NCBI GenBank assembly: GCA_004519485.1
Contig: CP038133.1
Location: 682,001 to 746,000, forward strand
Direction: 5' to 3'
Length of the DNA stretch: 64,000 bases
From: Nannochloropsis oceanica
Taxonomy: Eukaryota > Sar > Eustigmatophyceae > Eustigmatales > Monodopsidaceae
The translations under genes and the position numbers were made by a program. Shown in pieces: positions 28,921-40,900 of this stretch. The stretch's first letter is position 1. Every line of letters starts with the position of its first letter. Under the pieces are notes generated by a model. The model did no database searches and was not told the origin of the DNA. It was given only the letters and a program-made list of their open reading frames with translations.

Positions 28921-29297
28921 GAGAACCGGGCGATCCCCCTTTTTCTGTTCCCTGTAGGTGGGTTGGGTTGAGGTGTGCGGGGTCAGAAAGAGGACGACCA
29001 CAGCGTTTCGAGTTTTTGGGCGATTGGAAAGGCTCACTGTAGCCGGGGGGAGTCTCTATCACGGTGATGGCTTGCCTCGACACCATGATCTACAAATAGC
29101 GCGGTCACCACTATTCCACCACCACATCATGACTACAGACACACTTAGGTCTGTCAGTGGTGGTTGCGCCCACCGAGGGCGTGTGCCAGACACAACAAGC
29201 AGAGGCCCCTGTATCTGATGACAGCGTAGTTGATGCGCGACCGCAGACATCCTTCTCACCCAACCACAACACCCCGTCACCCCGTCACAGCAGAGCC
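28921..29297. promoter_or_regulatory. Divergent spacer between HVA22-like gene and bL17
   Basis: This 377-base stretch holds both promoters. On the minus strand a CTACAG/GGAACAG junction at about 28950 suggests a leader intron of the HVA22-like gene. On the plus strand a frame open from 29157 runs in phase into bL17 and could add 47 residues. Confidence 0.5.
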
Positions 29298-30638
29298 ATG
29301 CCCTATCGCAAGCTGGGACGGACGTCGTCCCATCGGTGGGCAATGCTCCGGAATATGGTCACATCCTTGGTGGAACACGAGCGCATTCGCACCACCACAG
29401 CCAAGGTCAGTCAATGAGGGAGGATTGGAGGGAGGGAGGAGGCAGAGTATGGGAATTTGTGCGTGTATTTGGCGGACACAAGCCCGTAAATGGCCTGCAG
29501 ACCGGGCGACAAGGAAGAGGAGAAGAAAGGCATGACTGTCCATGGGTGTATGTCTGATTCACCGATAAGAGTGGGCCTTACCACCGCTCGCTTCCTCGAG
29601 ATTCACAAGGCGTTCGGGGTGATGGTACATGCATTTTGGGACCGAGAGAATCCTTTCTGCACGAGTAATAATCGAATCAAGTACTTGTTTGAATGTATTA
29701 TCTCTGAGGTTCTATTTTGAAAAGGCGCTCTCCGAATGGGTACCGCAGTGAATGCTCATTTCCATCGGAACAGTCTCTGTAATGCATGGGTGCCCATCAC
29801 CCCCTTGAACTAAAGCATTTGCGAGTAGAGTGCGTTGGGAATGGTACTTCTGGTTAGGATATGTTCAAATCATGCACTCCTCGGAGTGAAAGTGTGGCGA
29901 TTGAGACCTCCATGATGTCAGCATAAAGGCATGCAGGTCCGGCACCTCCTCTTTCTCAGTCGATTTGCTCTCATGAATCATAAGGATTGGGAGGGCATAC
30001 ACTTCTTTCAACCCCAGAGGTGATATACAAAATGTAAAAATGTAAACTTGATACGATATACATGTCTTGTACATGAACATGATGAATACGCGCACACACA
30101 CACAAATCTAAACCTACCTACCTTCTCCATACACACAACACACAGGCCAAGGAGCTCCGGCGGGTAGCGGACCGAATGGTTACCTGGGCAAAGGTAAGCA
30201 ACTTTAAAGCAACAGCACCCACCCAAGCGACCCTCTCTCCCTCCACGACTACTTCCAATTCTCTCCATCTCAACTTTTTCGAATTAAACCCTTCCCCCCC
30301 TACTCCGACCACAGGACGGTTCCCTGCACGCACGTCGACAAGCCGCCATGGTCATCCGCACCCGCGAGCACCTCAAAAAACTATTTGACGTTCTGGGCCC
30401 TCGATATCTCACACGAGCAGGCGGGTACACGCGTATTTTGAAGCTTCAGAGGTGGCGACCTGGGGATGCTGCCGACATGAGCTTGATTGAGTTTGTTGCT
30501 CGGCCAGGAGAGTTAAGGCCGGCGCGGCCGCCACAACGACTACCAGCAGGGGAAACAAGAATGGCGTCGTCGTTGCAGGCGATGGCGGCTAATTCGAGCA
30601 AGGTTAAGGTCTCTCTTCCTACCTCGTCCTCACCGTAA
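29298..30638 (+). CDS. Bacterial-type large-subunit ribosomal protein L17, organellar, 3 exons
   Basis: Exons 29298-29405, 30146-30193 and 30315-30638 join in frame to 159 residues. The product begins [20 protein letters not shown] and continues [35 protein letters not shown], and [17 protein letters not shown]-like sequence (here [17 protein letters not shown]), the complete bL17 signature. bL17 sits near the peptide exit tunnel of bacterial-type ribosomes, so this nuclear gene serves mitochondria or plastid. With the start at 29298 there is no presequence; using the in-frame ATG at 29157 adds a 47-residue Ser/Thr/Pro-rich extension, which is not a clear signal peptide, so mitochondrion is favoured. 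The tail after residue 120 is Ala/Arg/Ser-rich. Intron 1 is 740 nt, long for this window, and begins with a GAGGGAGG tract. Confidence 0.88.
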
Positions 30639-31387
30639 GTTCAAGGGTAGAGAGGCGGGGAGAAGCGAGTAACGAGATTACAACAGCAACTTATGTACAC
30701 AAGGATTTAACAAGTGGTTGGAGGCGAGGAAGATGAGGACGAGAGAAAAGAATAAAAAGAGAAGTGGAAAGGGCATAGGCCCGAGGCACTTGCTTCTTTG
30801 GGAAGGGATGTGAGGGAGTAAAGGGAGGGGTGGGATAGCGAGGAGCACAACGCCAAGGAGGAGCCGATGAAAGCCCCCTCTCTGTGTATTTCTTTGATTG
30901 TTTGAAACCGCACTGGAGCAGTACCTCGGACATCTTTTAGGTGGTCGTGTATTCACATGACATGACACAGACAAAATACGCGCCGAGAATTCGGAATGTC
31001 GGCGAGCGATGAGGGAGTGCGTACCGTTGCTCCTTGTCCCGTTCCCCTTCCCACCACCACCACCACCACCTGCATGATTAAGGGGTATTCAAGTTGCATT
31101 TGCTGTCTAGTCACTTGCTCCTTATCCTGTACTTGTGCATGTGTGTCTGTTCTAGCAGGCTGCTTCGCCAACCCATGCTTTGCCTCAACTTGGTTCGTAA
31201 CGCTGTCTTAGCCCCGCCCCACACCCACCATACACGCAGCAAGAGATACAATCGCAACTACAACTGCAGTAGATGCACATTTAGCACGACGGGGCCTACA
31301 CGAAGCAAAAAGCATTCTACTGGCCTGGCAGGAAGTGGAGTAGCGGGAGGGGCAAAAACAGACCATCCCATACCCAGGGAGGCAAAG
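30639..31387. other. Spacer between bL17 and the SEC14 gene
   Basis: It holds the bL17 3' end and the SEC14 promoter/leader. A frame on the plus strand from 31094 is in phase with the SEC14 start at 31388 and could extend it by up to 98 residues; its composition (Cys/His/Leu) does not look like a domain. No other gene is seen. Confidence 0.45.
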
Positions 31388-33629
31388 ATGACGGTCACAA
31401 AGAAATCACTCTCCGTCCTCGTCCTCTGTACATTCGGTACCTTGTTGGCAGCCTTGAAGGTATGTGGGATGGGTGATCGTGTGTGGTGTGATGCGCGATG
31501 GATGCCAAAGCAAGGGAATGGCATCCTTCGCCGTTCCGCCCGGCATGGGTCCATCTACACACAGCACAACCAGACTCACTTGCTTAGAATATGCTTGAAA
31601 TAGTGCCCATGGTAACACTTATGATAGTATCGCTCGTTTCTCCCCGCCCCAACACACACCCCTGTCCCTCTCTTCTCACTTCAGTCCACTCGCCCCGCTT
31701 CCTACCCTCCTCAAACCACAACCAGTACCACCGGGGCGGGCCGACCACGCAAAGCGTCTTGCAATGGGGCAGCGACCGGCTTTTGTTGCTAGGCATAGGA
31801 GGGGAGAAGAAGGAAGCAGATGGGGCAGCAGGGCGGTTGTTGGCGATTGGAGGAGGAGGAGGAGGAGGAGGAGGAGGAGGAGGAGGAGGAGGAGGAGGAG
31901 GAGGAAACACAGCTGTTCAAGAGGCGTTGCCTGATGACCGAGGTAAGTACGTCCGTATTGTCTTGGGCGACCACTGTGATCCCTCAGATCTGCAATATGC
32001 ATGCATATCCGGTTTTTATTGCTTTACGGTGTGATGGCATGCTTCGGAAGTGCCCGGTAGCAGTTGGATGGGTGGTTGTGTCGGTGAGTGCAGTAACCAT
32101 GAATCCGCACTTTATTGGGTTCGTTGTTCGACCCCTTCCCCCCCTCCCTTTTAATTTTTTAAAAAAGGAACGTATCGCATAAATTTTCTACCTCTTCTGA
32201 CTCTTTTTCCTTTCTCTCATTTCTCCCTCCTTTCCCAAAAACCACCAGCCCTAATCCCCACCCGCGACCCCCACAAACGACTGAAACGCACCTTTTTCCT
32301 AGACGCCGGCAAGGCCGCCATGCAAGTCATCCATTTGCCTCTTAAAACCATCATGCTCGGAATCCAGAAGCTGCTCTCCCTTGGAAAAGGGGGAGGGAAG
32401 AAGGGAGGAAAGAAGCTGCAGCACCCGCAGCAGTCATCCTCTGCGACCAAGAGAGGAGTTTTGGACATGGCGTCGTTAACGGAGGAAGAATTGTTGTGGG
32501 TGGAAGAGGTGTATCAACGTAAGTAGATAGGGTAGGAGGAAGAATGAGAAGGAGGGAGGGGAGTAGGGAAAGATAGGGAAGGCGGGCAAAGGAGCTGGCA
32601 TGGATTCCCACAATCCCCTTACCCGTCCTCCATCCCTCTCTCCCTACCTCAAGCCCTTATTGCCATGCCCGGCATCGCGGACCGGGGGCTTGCTGTCAAG
32701 ATGCCCATCGACCGGGAGTGTGTCGCTCGATACTTTATCGCTGCCCAGTGGAAGCCGGCCATGAGGGGCCAGCCGACAGTGGACGCAATTTTACGCACTC
32801 TGAGATGGAGGGAGGATGAACGAGTAGCAGTGTTGGAACCAGAAGACGTACTAGCACAGGCCTGGGACGGCTACCTGTACGTCAACGGCACGGACAGGAT
32901 TGGGCGGCCGATGATTTATTTTAGACCGGCGTTTCAGGTAGGATCCTGTCGTCTCCCTCCTTCCTTCCCTCCCTCCCCGTATTCTTTTCCTCCGGTCTTC
33001 CTTGACCTGTTGTTGGCTGGGTAGGACCCACACAACACCTTCCCTCAACCACACACACGCACACCTCATCCTCCTCTCATCCCTAGGCCAATCAACATCC
33101 CGAGAAAGCGATCCAGTACCTAGTCTACACCCTCGAACGTGCTCTGGACCTCTCCCGGGAAGAGAACGGAGGGGTCGAGGCCTACTCCTTCGTGATTGAT
33201 TGCAGTGGATTTTCACTTTCCAACATTCCCCCGGTCAATATCATCAAGCAGACATTTACGCTGCTTCATCACCACTATCCTACCCGTGTGGGGTTTATTG
33301 TCTTTTTGTACACAGGCTCGGCGTTCCAGTTGCTCTGGAAGGTGCTTACCCCCTTGGTCAGCCCTATGACGAGAAACAAGATTTTGTTTGTCCCTGCAGG
33401 GAAGGAGAAGAATGAATTGTTGAAAAGAGTGGAAGAAGAGCAGTTGGACGAGAGATATGGAGGGCAGAGGGGCTTTTCATTTGTGCCGCATGAGTACTTT
33501 GGGGTGAGTGAGGAGGAGGCGAAGAAGATGCATGAGAAGGAAGGGAAGAATGAAGTTAAGGGAGGGGGGAAGGACAAAGGGAGGGACGAGGGGAAGAGAG
33601 GAAAGACATGTGGAGGGGGCGACAGCTAA
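31388..33629 (+). CDS. SEC14-like CRAL-TRIO lipid-transfer protein, 5 exons
   Basis: CRAL-TRIO proteins bind and move phosphatidylinositol and other lipids between membranes. Proposed exons 31388-31459, 31726-31942, 32249-32518, 32654-32937 and 33087-33629 give 461 residues. Exons 3-5 are secure: RRECVARYF-like CRAL-TRIO N region (here DRECVARYFIAAQW with TLRWRE), then VNGTDRIGRPMIYFRP, YSFVIDCSGFSLSNIP, TFTLLHHHYPTRVGFIVF, and LWKVLTPLVSPMTRNKILFV, the full lipid-binding fold. Exon 1 encodes a hydrophobic signal-like start (LSVLVLCTFGTLLAAL). Exon 2 carries about 18 Gly from a GGA repeat. The acceptor of exon 2 is chosen at 31726 because the stronger-looking one at 31685 breaks frame unless a weaker donor is used. 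The last 40 residues are Lys/Gly/Glu-rich. The N-terminal part is the weak point. Confidence 0.78.
31851..31906 (+). repeat. GGA trinucleotide repeat coding poly-Gly in SEC14 exon 2
   Basis: About 18 GGA units in frame give poly-Gly. In another frame the same repeat gives poly-Glu, so slippage by non-multiples of three would be damaging. It is uninterrupted and thus likely polymorphic. Confidence 0.85.
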
Positions 33630-34361
33630 ACGCCCAAGTTGAGTCGTGAAAGCAGGACAAGGGGGATGGGAGGGAAGAGGGAAAGAGGGAGGGGAGCTGA
33701 AGGAAGTGGGATGAGAGATTGATTCTCTCTTGTGAGTTTAACTGTTCAATAGTCGAGTTTGTACAATTCAATTGTAGGGGAAATGTAGGTGCATGCAGAG
33801 TGCGTAGGGGTAGTCCCCAGAGAGAGGGAGAGGGATGGCAATGATGGAAGGGGAGGGGGGAGGTTGGTCATTGGCGGTGGGGGGGGGGGGGGGATATTTG
33901 TAACAGACAACGTGTACATTCGCACAACAGCACGACGGCAGGCAGTCAAGTAATCAGCATATAGGAAACGTCATAAAACATCCAAATGAACCAATACCAC
34001 AACATGAGGTAGCAAGGCATACAGTATGGCAGCCTCTAATGGGCCGGAGGTGCAATCCGCTGCACCTCTGCTCCCACCACCCCGTGTGCGATACTTGCTT
34101 CCCAGCTCGCATAGTCCCAGATGGCTACGTTTCTAATCATGCAAACCGCCATCTTTTCCACAACTACAGGGTCTTCTCTTTTGTCTCTACCTCTGTTCGG
34201 ACCTCTGTCAGCGGAGCAGTGGCACATTTTTTTGGTAATCTCTCCGTCTGTCTCCCCATCTCCTTGATCCAGTCCGACAAGCTCACGCTACACCATACCA
34301 CCACGCCAACAGCAACTGGACACAGGAGGCAGACCACTCTTCAGATTGTCAGCGTGGCCTC
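33630..34361. other. Spacer between SEC14 and the tandem GNAT gene
   Basis: Contains a run of about 15 G at 33879-33893 and the leader of the next gene. No coding frame with family features on either strand. Confidence 0.45.
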
Positions 34362-35427
34362 GTGGCCTGTGCGGCGCGTTCAATGCGGTTTCCGTGCCTC
34401 CTCCTATCTCTTCTGCTTGTCCCCCATGCCCTCCTCGTCGAGTCTTTTTTTCGTGCGCCTTACCATCAGCAACCTTACGTGTCACACCTCTCCGCAAGAA
34501 ATCATGCTCGTGTCGCTTTCTCCCAGCATGAAGTACTAGTCGTTTCTTCTCAGCCTCCGCCACCTCCACCATTACCATCATCATTTCCTGAGGACATGCT
34601 GCAGCCACCACCCCTGCCTGCTGCTCCTGCTCCTGATCCGTCTCCTGTGCCAGTAATCAAAGCCACCAAAGTCAAGAATGCCGTCCTGTCTCCTCCTCTG
34701 ATTCCGCATATCCTTCGCGTCCATCACGATGAAAGCGATCTGCCCACGCACCCGAACGAGACGCATGTCATCATAAGGAGAATGAGCCTCAAGTACGTGT
34801 TCCCCGTTGCTCTTGAGTGCAGGGTCCTCAGGGGCAATGAGGGAGTCTCTTTATGCATGAATTTCTACCCAATGCCTCCACCATTCCACGAGGGAAATAT
34901 TGCAGAAACCGTTTTCTCGGAGAGATGCAACAGCTCTGCCCTTGTTGCCTGTTCAGCGTCCGTCTAGTATTCATTTAGTATTTATCCGTTCTTTCTCCTC
35001 CCTCTTTCAAAGAGATGCCTTGCCAAGAATATGATCTCACGTCCTCCCTCCCTCTCTTCCTTCGCTCCTTTCTTCCTCCCTCCCTCCCCTCCTCCAGAGA
35101 CGTCGCCTCCGTGTTCCACATCGGGGAAACTGTCTTCTCCTCGGAGTCGTACCCCCAGCTATACCGGACGTGGTCCCCCTACGAAGTGACAGATAATCTT
35201 AGTACGGACGGGGAACTATGCCTGGTCGCGGAGGAAGTCAGGAAGCTGCCTCCTAAGCGGGGGAGGAGGCCGAAGGAATACAAGGAGCATGCCAAGAGAG
35301 TGGTGGGCTTTATCCTCGGGTCTGTGACGGAGAAGAAGAAGAAGCAGGAGGGCTGTGCGTACCTGGCGTGGGTGGCGGTGAACGAGCAGTACCAACGGTA
35401 CGTGTCTCTGCTCTGGGGGTGTGGAGG

Positions 35428-35500
<73 letters not shown>

Positions 35501-37185
35501 AGATTTCATTTGGATGATTAATTACATTATTACCTCGTCTCCCTTCGTGCCTCATCCCTCCCTCCTTCCCTCACTCCCCTTCCTCAGGCAAGGGATCGGC
35601 ACCGAACTGGTGGGCACCATCGAAGCACTCTTTAAAAAAGAGGACATGGTCACCATCGTGGCCGACACGCCGGAAAGTAACGTGCCTGCCCGACGTTTTT
35701 TGGAGAAACTGGGCTTTGGCAACCCCATCTCGGTGAGACTTCTCGGGAGGGAGGGTGGAAGAGAGGGAGGGTAGACGGAGGGAAGGAGGGAGGGGGTTCT
35801 TGTTGGTGCCTGGGCGGTAGTTCTCGGTTTTGATTCTTCTATGTACTCATTCATTGATCTCCGCCCTCTCCACCACGTCCGCCCTCCATTTCTCCGTCCC
35901 TTCATTATCTTTCGTATCTTTCAACCTCGCACAGCACGTCTACATGTCCCTGAATATCGCCAGCTCCAAGGGGAAGGAGGGGGGGAAAGTGCCCCGGAAG
36001 AAGAAGGGGACGCCGAAGACCAAACCGGTCAAGGTTCGGCAGATGGATATTGATGACTTAGGTGCGTGGGTGCCGGAGCTTGGGAGAGAGGGAGGGAGCG
36101 AGGGAAGGCAAGAGTTCTGGATATGAAATTGAGAAATGTATACAAAAGGAACTGACAATCCCAACCCCTTTCTTTCCTCCCTCCTTCTTTCTCTTCCGCC
36201 CTCCCTCTCCTCCCCCCCCCCCTTTACAGCCAAAGTATACGCCTTGGGCGAGGAGGTCTTCACGCAAGAGCTCTACCCTAATCTGTACTCCATCTGGAGC
36301 GAAGCTGAGGTGGTGGAGCTGTTTGGCTCCGATAGCGATACATGCTTCGTGTGCGAGGCGTCGGATAAGACTTTCTTGGGATTTGTCTTGGGGACAGAGA
36401 TCGAGGCAAGTACTCTTTCCATGCCCCCCTCCTTCCCTCCTTGGTTCCTTTCTCTCTTCCCCCCCTCTCTCTCTCGCTTCCCCTTTTTTTACTCTCTTCC
36501 CCCCTTTTCTCTCTCTGCCGCGCTCTGTTGTATCACGCCCCTTGTTCTCCTCGAAGCAAAAACTTCAGGGCCTCCTAGCCTCATTTTCTTCTTCCTTCCC
36601 CCCCTCTCCCCCCCTCTATCTCTCCTTCCAGAAAAAAGGCAGCAGCTGGCGGTACGGCTACTTACTCTGGCTGGCCGTCTCGCCCCAAGCACAGGGCCTG
36701 GGCGTAGGTCGGCGGCTGCTGAAGGAATTCCAAGACACGATGGAGCAGAATGGCTGTCGGTTGCTGCTGTGTGGTGAGTGCCAACATTGTGCAAAAGGAA
36801 GTCGGCGAAGAGGAAGAGAAAGGGCAATTGTCCCTAGTCTTTCGCAACTTCCATATCCGCGTCAAACGTTTTATCGAATCTCTGCCTTCCTTCCATGTTC
36901 TCCCTTCCTATAACACAAGACACTCAAGCCGACAATTTGGCAGCGCGAGCATTTTTTGAAAAATCCGGTTTTCAAGATTGGGAGGATCACGTCTATTACA
37001 CCAAGGACATGCAGGCAGAGGGCAAGGGGGAGGAAAGGGAGGGGCCGGTGGAGGGAAGGATGGTAGAAAGGGGGGATGTGCAGAAGACGGTTAAGGGTAT
37101 ACCACAGCCGCGGTTGACCCGGTTAACCAAGACAAAGAAAGTAGGGGAGAAGAAGGTGGGCGAGAAGAAAAGCGGCACAAAATGA
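34362..37185 (+). CDS. Tandem GNAT-domain acetyltransferase with plastid-type leader, 7 exons
   Basis: Exons 34362-34792, 35098-35397, 35588-35732, 35935-36061, 36230-36405, 36632-36773 and 36920-37185 join in frame to 528 residues. The leader has a signal peptide (PCLLLSLLLVPHALLVES) followed by Phe-Phe-Arg, the SFF-type site of complex-plastid targeting, then a basic, Pro-rich stretch. Two GNAT folds follow. Copy 1: VFHIGETVFSSESYPQLYRT, YLAWVAVNEQYQRQGIGTEL (acetyl-CoA loop Q-R-Q-G-I-G-T), NVPARRFLEKLGF. Copy 2: VYALGEEVFTQELYPNLYSI, LLWLAVSPQAQGLGVGRRLL (loop Q-A-Q-G-L-G-V-G), NLAARAFFEKSGF. Both keep the R/Q-x-x-G-x-G/A motif, so both may bind acetyl-CoA. The copies align along their length, which indicates internal duplication. 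Plant plastids contain GNATs acting on protein Lys and N-termini; the substrate here is unknown. Intron 5 has a GC donor (36406). The tail is Lys-rich. Confidence 0.8.
35431..35497. repeat. AG dinucleotide repeat in GNAT intron 2
   Basis: About 33 perfect AG units shortly after the donor at 35398. It lies in an intron and is a likely length polymorphism. Confidence 0.95.
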
Positions 37186-37923
37186 TGATATAATCTAAGG
37201 TTGGACAAGAAGCTACATAGAGATATCTTGTTGCGAGCGTCACATTGGCGCCATGAGGCCCGACCTTCCGTGCCGAAGCTAGTACACCAACAGACCCGTA
37301 AAGCGCTTACACAACCTCCTTCCGAACAAATGGAAGTTTTGGGGGAGCTTTGATGGGAATGGATGTAACATAGATTGAGAGTAATTGAAGTGACGGTCGG
37401 GAGATGCGACGTGAATGATGGTATCCAACACGTATGCCATTATTTTTGGGGGTCCCAGGGGGGATAAGAAAGCAGTGCATTCTTGGTGAAAAATGACAGT
37501 AAAAGCAATTTTAAAAGGGATAAGAAATAATCACAGAAATCGATTGACATAGGAATATAACTTCCTGCTTTAAGCGTTGCCTAGATTTATCTTATGTCCT
37601 CCACCTCAACTTCCTTCATTCTTGTCTGTCTGCCAGGCTCTCTCTCGCTCTCTCCTCTCCCTCTTTGTCTATTTAAATATGGGTTCTTCTCCTTCTGCTA
37701 CTAATCCCATTGTTCCTTCACCTTCGTTCCTTTGATAGTGTGTATTTCCCGCCATTTCTCTCTCCATGTTAACACCCTCTCACTTATTTTTGGCACTATC
37801 TGCATTTCTGCCAAAATCTCCTTTGAACCGAAACTTCCTTTCCATCCCCTTCCCCCCCCTCCGACTGCTCCTTCTCTGTCGCCTCTCTCCACCTTATCCC
37901 TATATATCTTCTCACTCGCGACC
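37186..37923. other. Convergent spacer, GNAT and TPR-like 3' ends
   Basis: Seven hundred bases between two converging genes, more A/T-rich in 37450-37600. No gene is seen. The minus-strand frame running across 37701-38345 overlaps the TPR-like coding exon and is a shadow. Confidence 0.5.
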
Positions 37924-40900
37924 CTAAGCATTCCCTCCCTTCTCCGCACTATCCCCCCCCTCCTCCCCTCGCTGCTGTTGCTGCTGCTGCTCATCTCCCT
38001 CCCTTCCTTCCTTTTCAGCCTTTCCCTCCTCCACCGGCAGGGTAGATGCCGCTTGACCAAACCTCGCTGCCCGTTGCGCCATTTTGTCCGCCAGAGTCTG
38101 AGCAACCGCCTTCCCTCCCCCACCCCCTCCTCCTCCTCCTCCTCCTCTGGAGCTTCCGCCGGTAGAGTCAGAGTCATCACCTGCAGGCGCTGGTGCCGAG
38201 ACCGGTGCAGCAGCAGGTGTTGTTGCTGCTGGTACAGCTGTCGTCGTCGTTGTGCCCAGGCTTGTACCAGCGAGGGAGGAGGGTGTAAACATGCTCGGAG
38301 ACGCAGAAGCAGGAATGGAACCGAAGGCCCCGAACGTCGCTCCAACCGCTCTTCCCCCTGCGCCTACCCCTCCAGTGCCCAGCCTAAACCCACTCCCAAA
38401 GGTCGTCCCACTGCCAAAAGGAGGCTGAGTCGACCTTGCGGTAGGCGCAGGGGTAGCACTGTCAGTGCCGCTGCTGCTGCTGGCAGACGTAACACCAGAA
38501 GCAGATCCCCCCAGGCCAAAAGATGGACGGGGCGGGCCACCAAAGGGAGAAGTAGTGTGGGAAGGGAACGAGGATGAGGACGAGGAAGTAGTGCCAAAGG
38601 TGAGAGGAGATGCAGAGGGCTTGGTCACTGCAGGGATACCTACAGAACCACCACCAGCAACAGCACCAACACCAGCCGTCGCCAGCGCCGGCGGAGGGCC
38701 CGGAGTAGAAGCAACAGCAGCAGCAGGGAGGCTGCTGCTAGGAATAGACGCTGTGGGCTGCGTGCTGCCACTGCTGCTATTACTACTGCTGGCAGAAGGC
38801 TTGATGGGGGTGTTGCTTGGGGTGAATGCGCCTGCGCGAGGGTTCATGCCAAAGGAAGCAGTAGCGGTTGTGGCTTTAGTAGGGGTTGTCCCAGGGACGG
38901 AGACAGGCGCACCAGCAACAGCATCAGTGTTCGGGGTGGGAGAGGCGACATCTGTCATTGACTCTGATTTGTTGCTCTCGGGTGCTGTTAGCTGCTGCTG
39001 CTGCTGCTGGACTGGGGGAGGGGACTGAGTAGAAAAGTTGTCGCCCGGAGTCGCTGGCGTGGCGCCCGAGGATAGCTTAGCTCGCTTGGTGGTGGCATCA
39101 GTAGCCTGCCCTCCTCCTCCTCCTCCTCCTCCTCCTCCTCCTCCTCCTCCTCCTCCTCCTCCTCCTCCTCCTCCTCCTCCTCCTCCTTCTCCTGCTCCTC
39201 TTGCGAAAGCAGTAGCACCGGTGGGAGTCGTACTGCTAATTGGTCGTTTCACTCCACCCGTCCCCGCTGGACGCAGCCCCCTTCCTCCTCCTGGTGTTGC
39301 ACCTCCTGCCCCTGCCGCACTCGGAACCGTCGTCGTCGTTGTGGCCGCCTGCGCCGGTGCCTCACCACCCGTCGTTTCAGAAGGAGACACAGCCGCCTTA
39401 CGGACTGTCCCAGAAGTGCCAGGAGCAGCAGCAACACCACCAGCCGCACCTCGTGCACCTACGCCTCGTCCTCCTGCCATCGCACCACGACCTCCCGTAG
39501 GCCGTCGGCCACCCAAACGCCCGCCTGCTCCTCGGCCAGATACAGCAGTAGGAGCGGCGGCAGAAGCAGCAGTGGGGCCAGTACCACGGTCACCGCCACC
39601 ACCAGCAGAGGCATTGGTAGTAGTGGCAGGGGTGGCGGCTGTGGACCTGGGAATGAAAAAGAGGGCCTCGATCTCCTGTTGAGGGATGGGGGTTTTCCCG
39701 TGCTGCTGTCGGCATTCGTTCACTTCCTTGGCGAGTTGAGTGTATCGGTCGTGGACTTCCTTGAGCTTTGCATCGGCCGCCTTTTTCTGTAGATATAGGG
39801 ATGGTAACAAGTCGTTTATAGAGGAGGGAAGACGATGTGTAAATTTGCTGAGACTGTCCTGTTACTTTTTCTGCTTCCTACCTCGATCATTGCCTCCTTT
39901 CCTTCCTTACCTGGTGCAACACCTTCATCCCCGCATCTTTCAATGCCTGTACGTTTTTCTTTGCCGTCTCCAACTCTGCCTGCAGCTTTGTCAGGTCTTC
40001 CGTCTGTGCCGCAAAAGCCTCGGCTGTCGGCGCTCCTGGAGCTGTCTGTGCTGCTGCTCCTGTTGTCGATGGTACTGCTGATGCTGATGTCTTGGCTTCG
40101 GCCAAAGCCTGCTGCTGCTGTTGCTGCTGCTGGAAAAGCTGCTGCTTAACCTGCAAGACCTCTGAACGGGCTTGCGCTTCAGAAATACGCAATCGCGCGC
40201 TTTCTTCCTCCAGAGACTTGAGTTTTGCCGCACTCGATCCTCCCTCCCCACGGACTGCCTCCACCTCAACCTTCAACCGGGCAACCTCTCCCTCAAACCG
40301 CGCCTTCTCTGCGGCCGCTTCTTGCTTGTACACGCCAAGCTGCCTCCTTGCCGCCTGCAAAAGCGGAGTATTCTTGTTATTTTTCGCCTCTGCTTCCTGC
40401 AAGCGCCGCTCAAATTCAGTCGCCTTCACTTCAGCTTCTTGGATCCGCTGGACATGCTCCGCGACCTTCCCCTCGGCCTCTCGCACCGCCTGAGCTGCCT
40501 TGGCCTCCGCCTCCTTCACCTTGCCTTCCAAGGCAGGGATCTGGGTCTTCATCTCTTCCAATTCAGCCGCGAGCTTCTTGTGGACCTCAGGATCAATCTG
40601 GTGGAATCTAGTTACCATCGTCGACAATCTCTCGCTGTATGACGTTACCTCCTGCTGCAGACTGTCCCTCTCGGCCATCAACGCCTTCCTTTCTGCCTCC
40701 AACTGCTGCTCCTTCTGCTGAGCCGGCCCTGCCGCCGCCCTCAGATCCGAAGCTTCCTTCTCTGCCGCTCGCAAGCGCGTTTCTAATCTATCCTTCTCCT
40801 GTCGCAAGTGAGCTAAGGCATCCTTCAAGATACTCAGCTCCTGTACCTGCTGAAGCAATGTCGTGTGCTCCCGCTCGCTCTCAGGAGAAGGACGAGTCTT

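Noticed and set aside
38465-39682. Plus-strand frames rich in Pro and Ala, up to 214 codons
   Set aside because: They are antisense to the Gly/Ala/Thr-rich tail of the TPR-like gene and its CCT repeat, with no family features.
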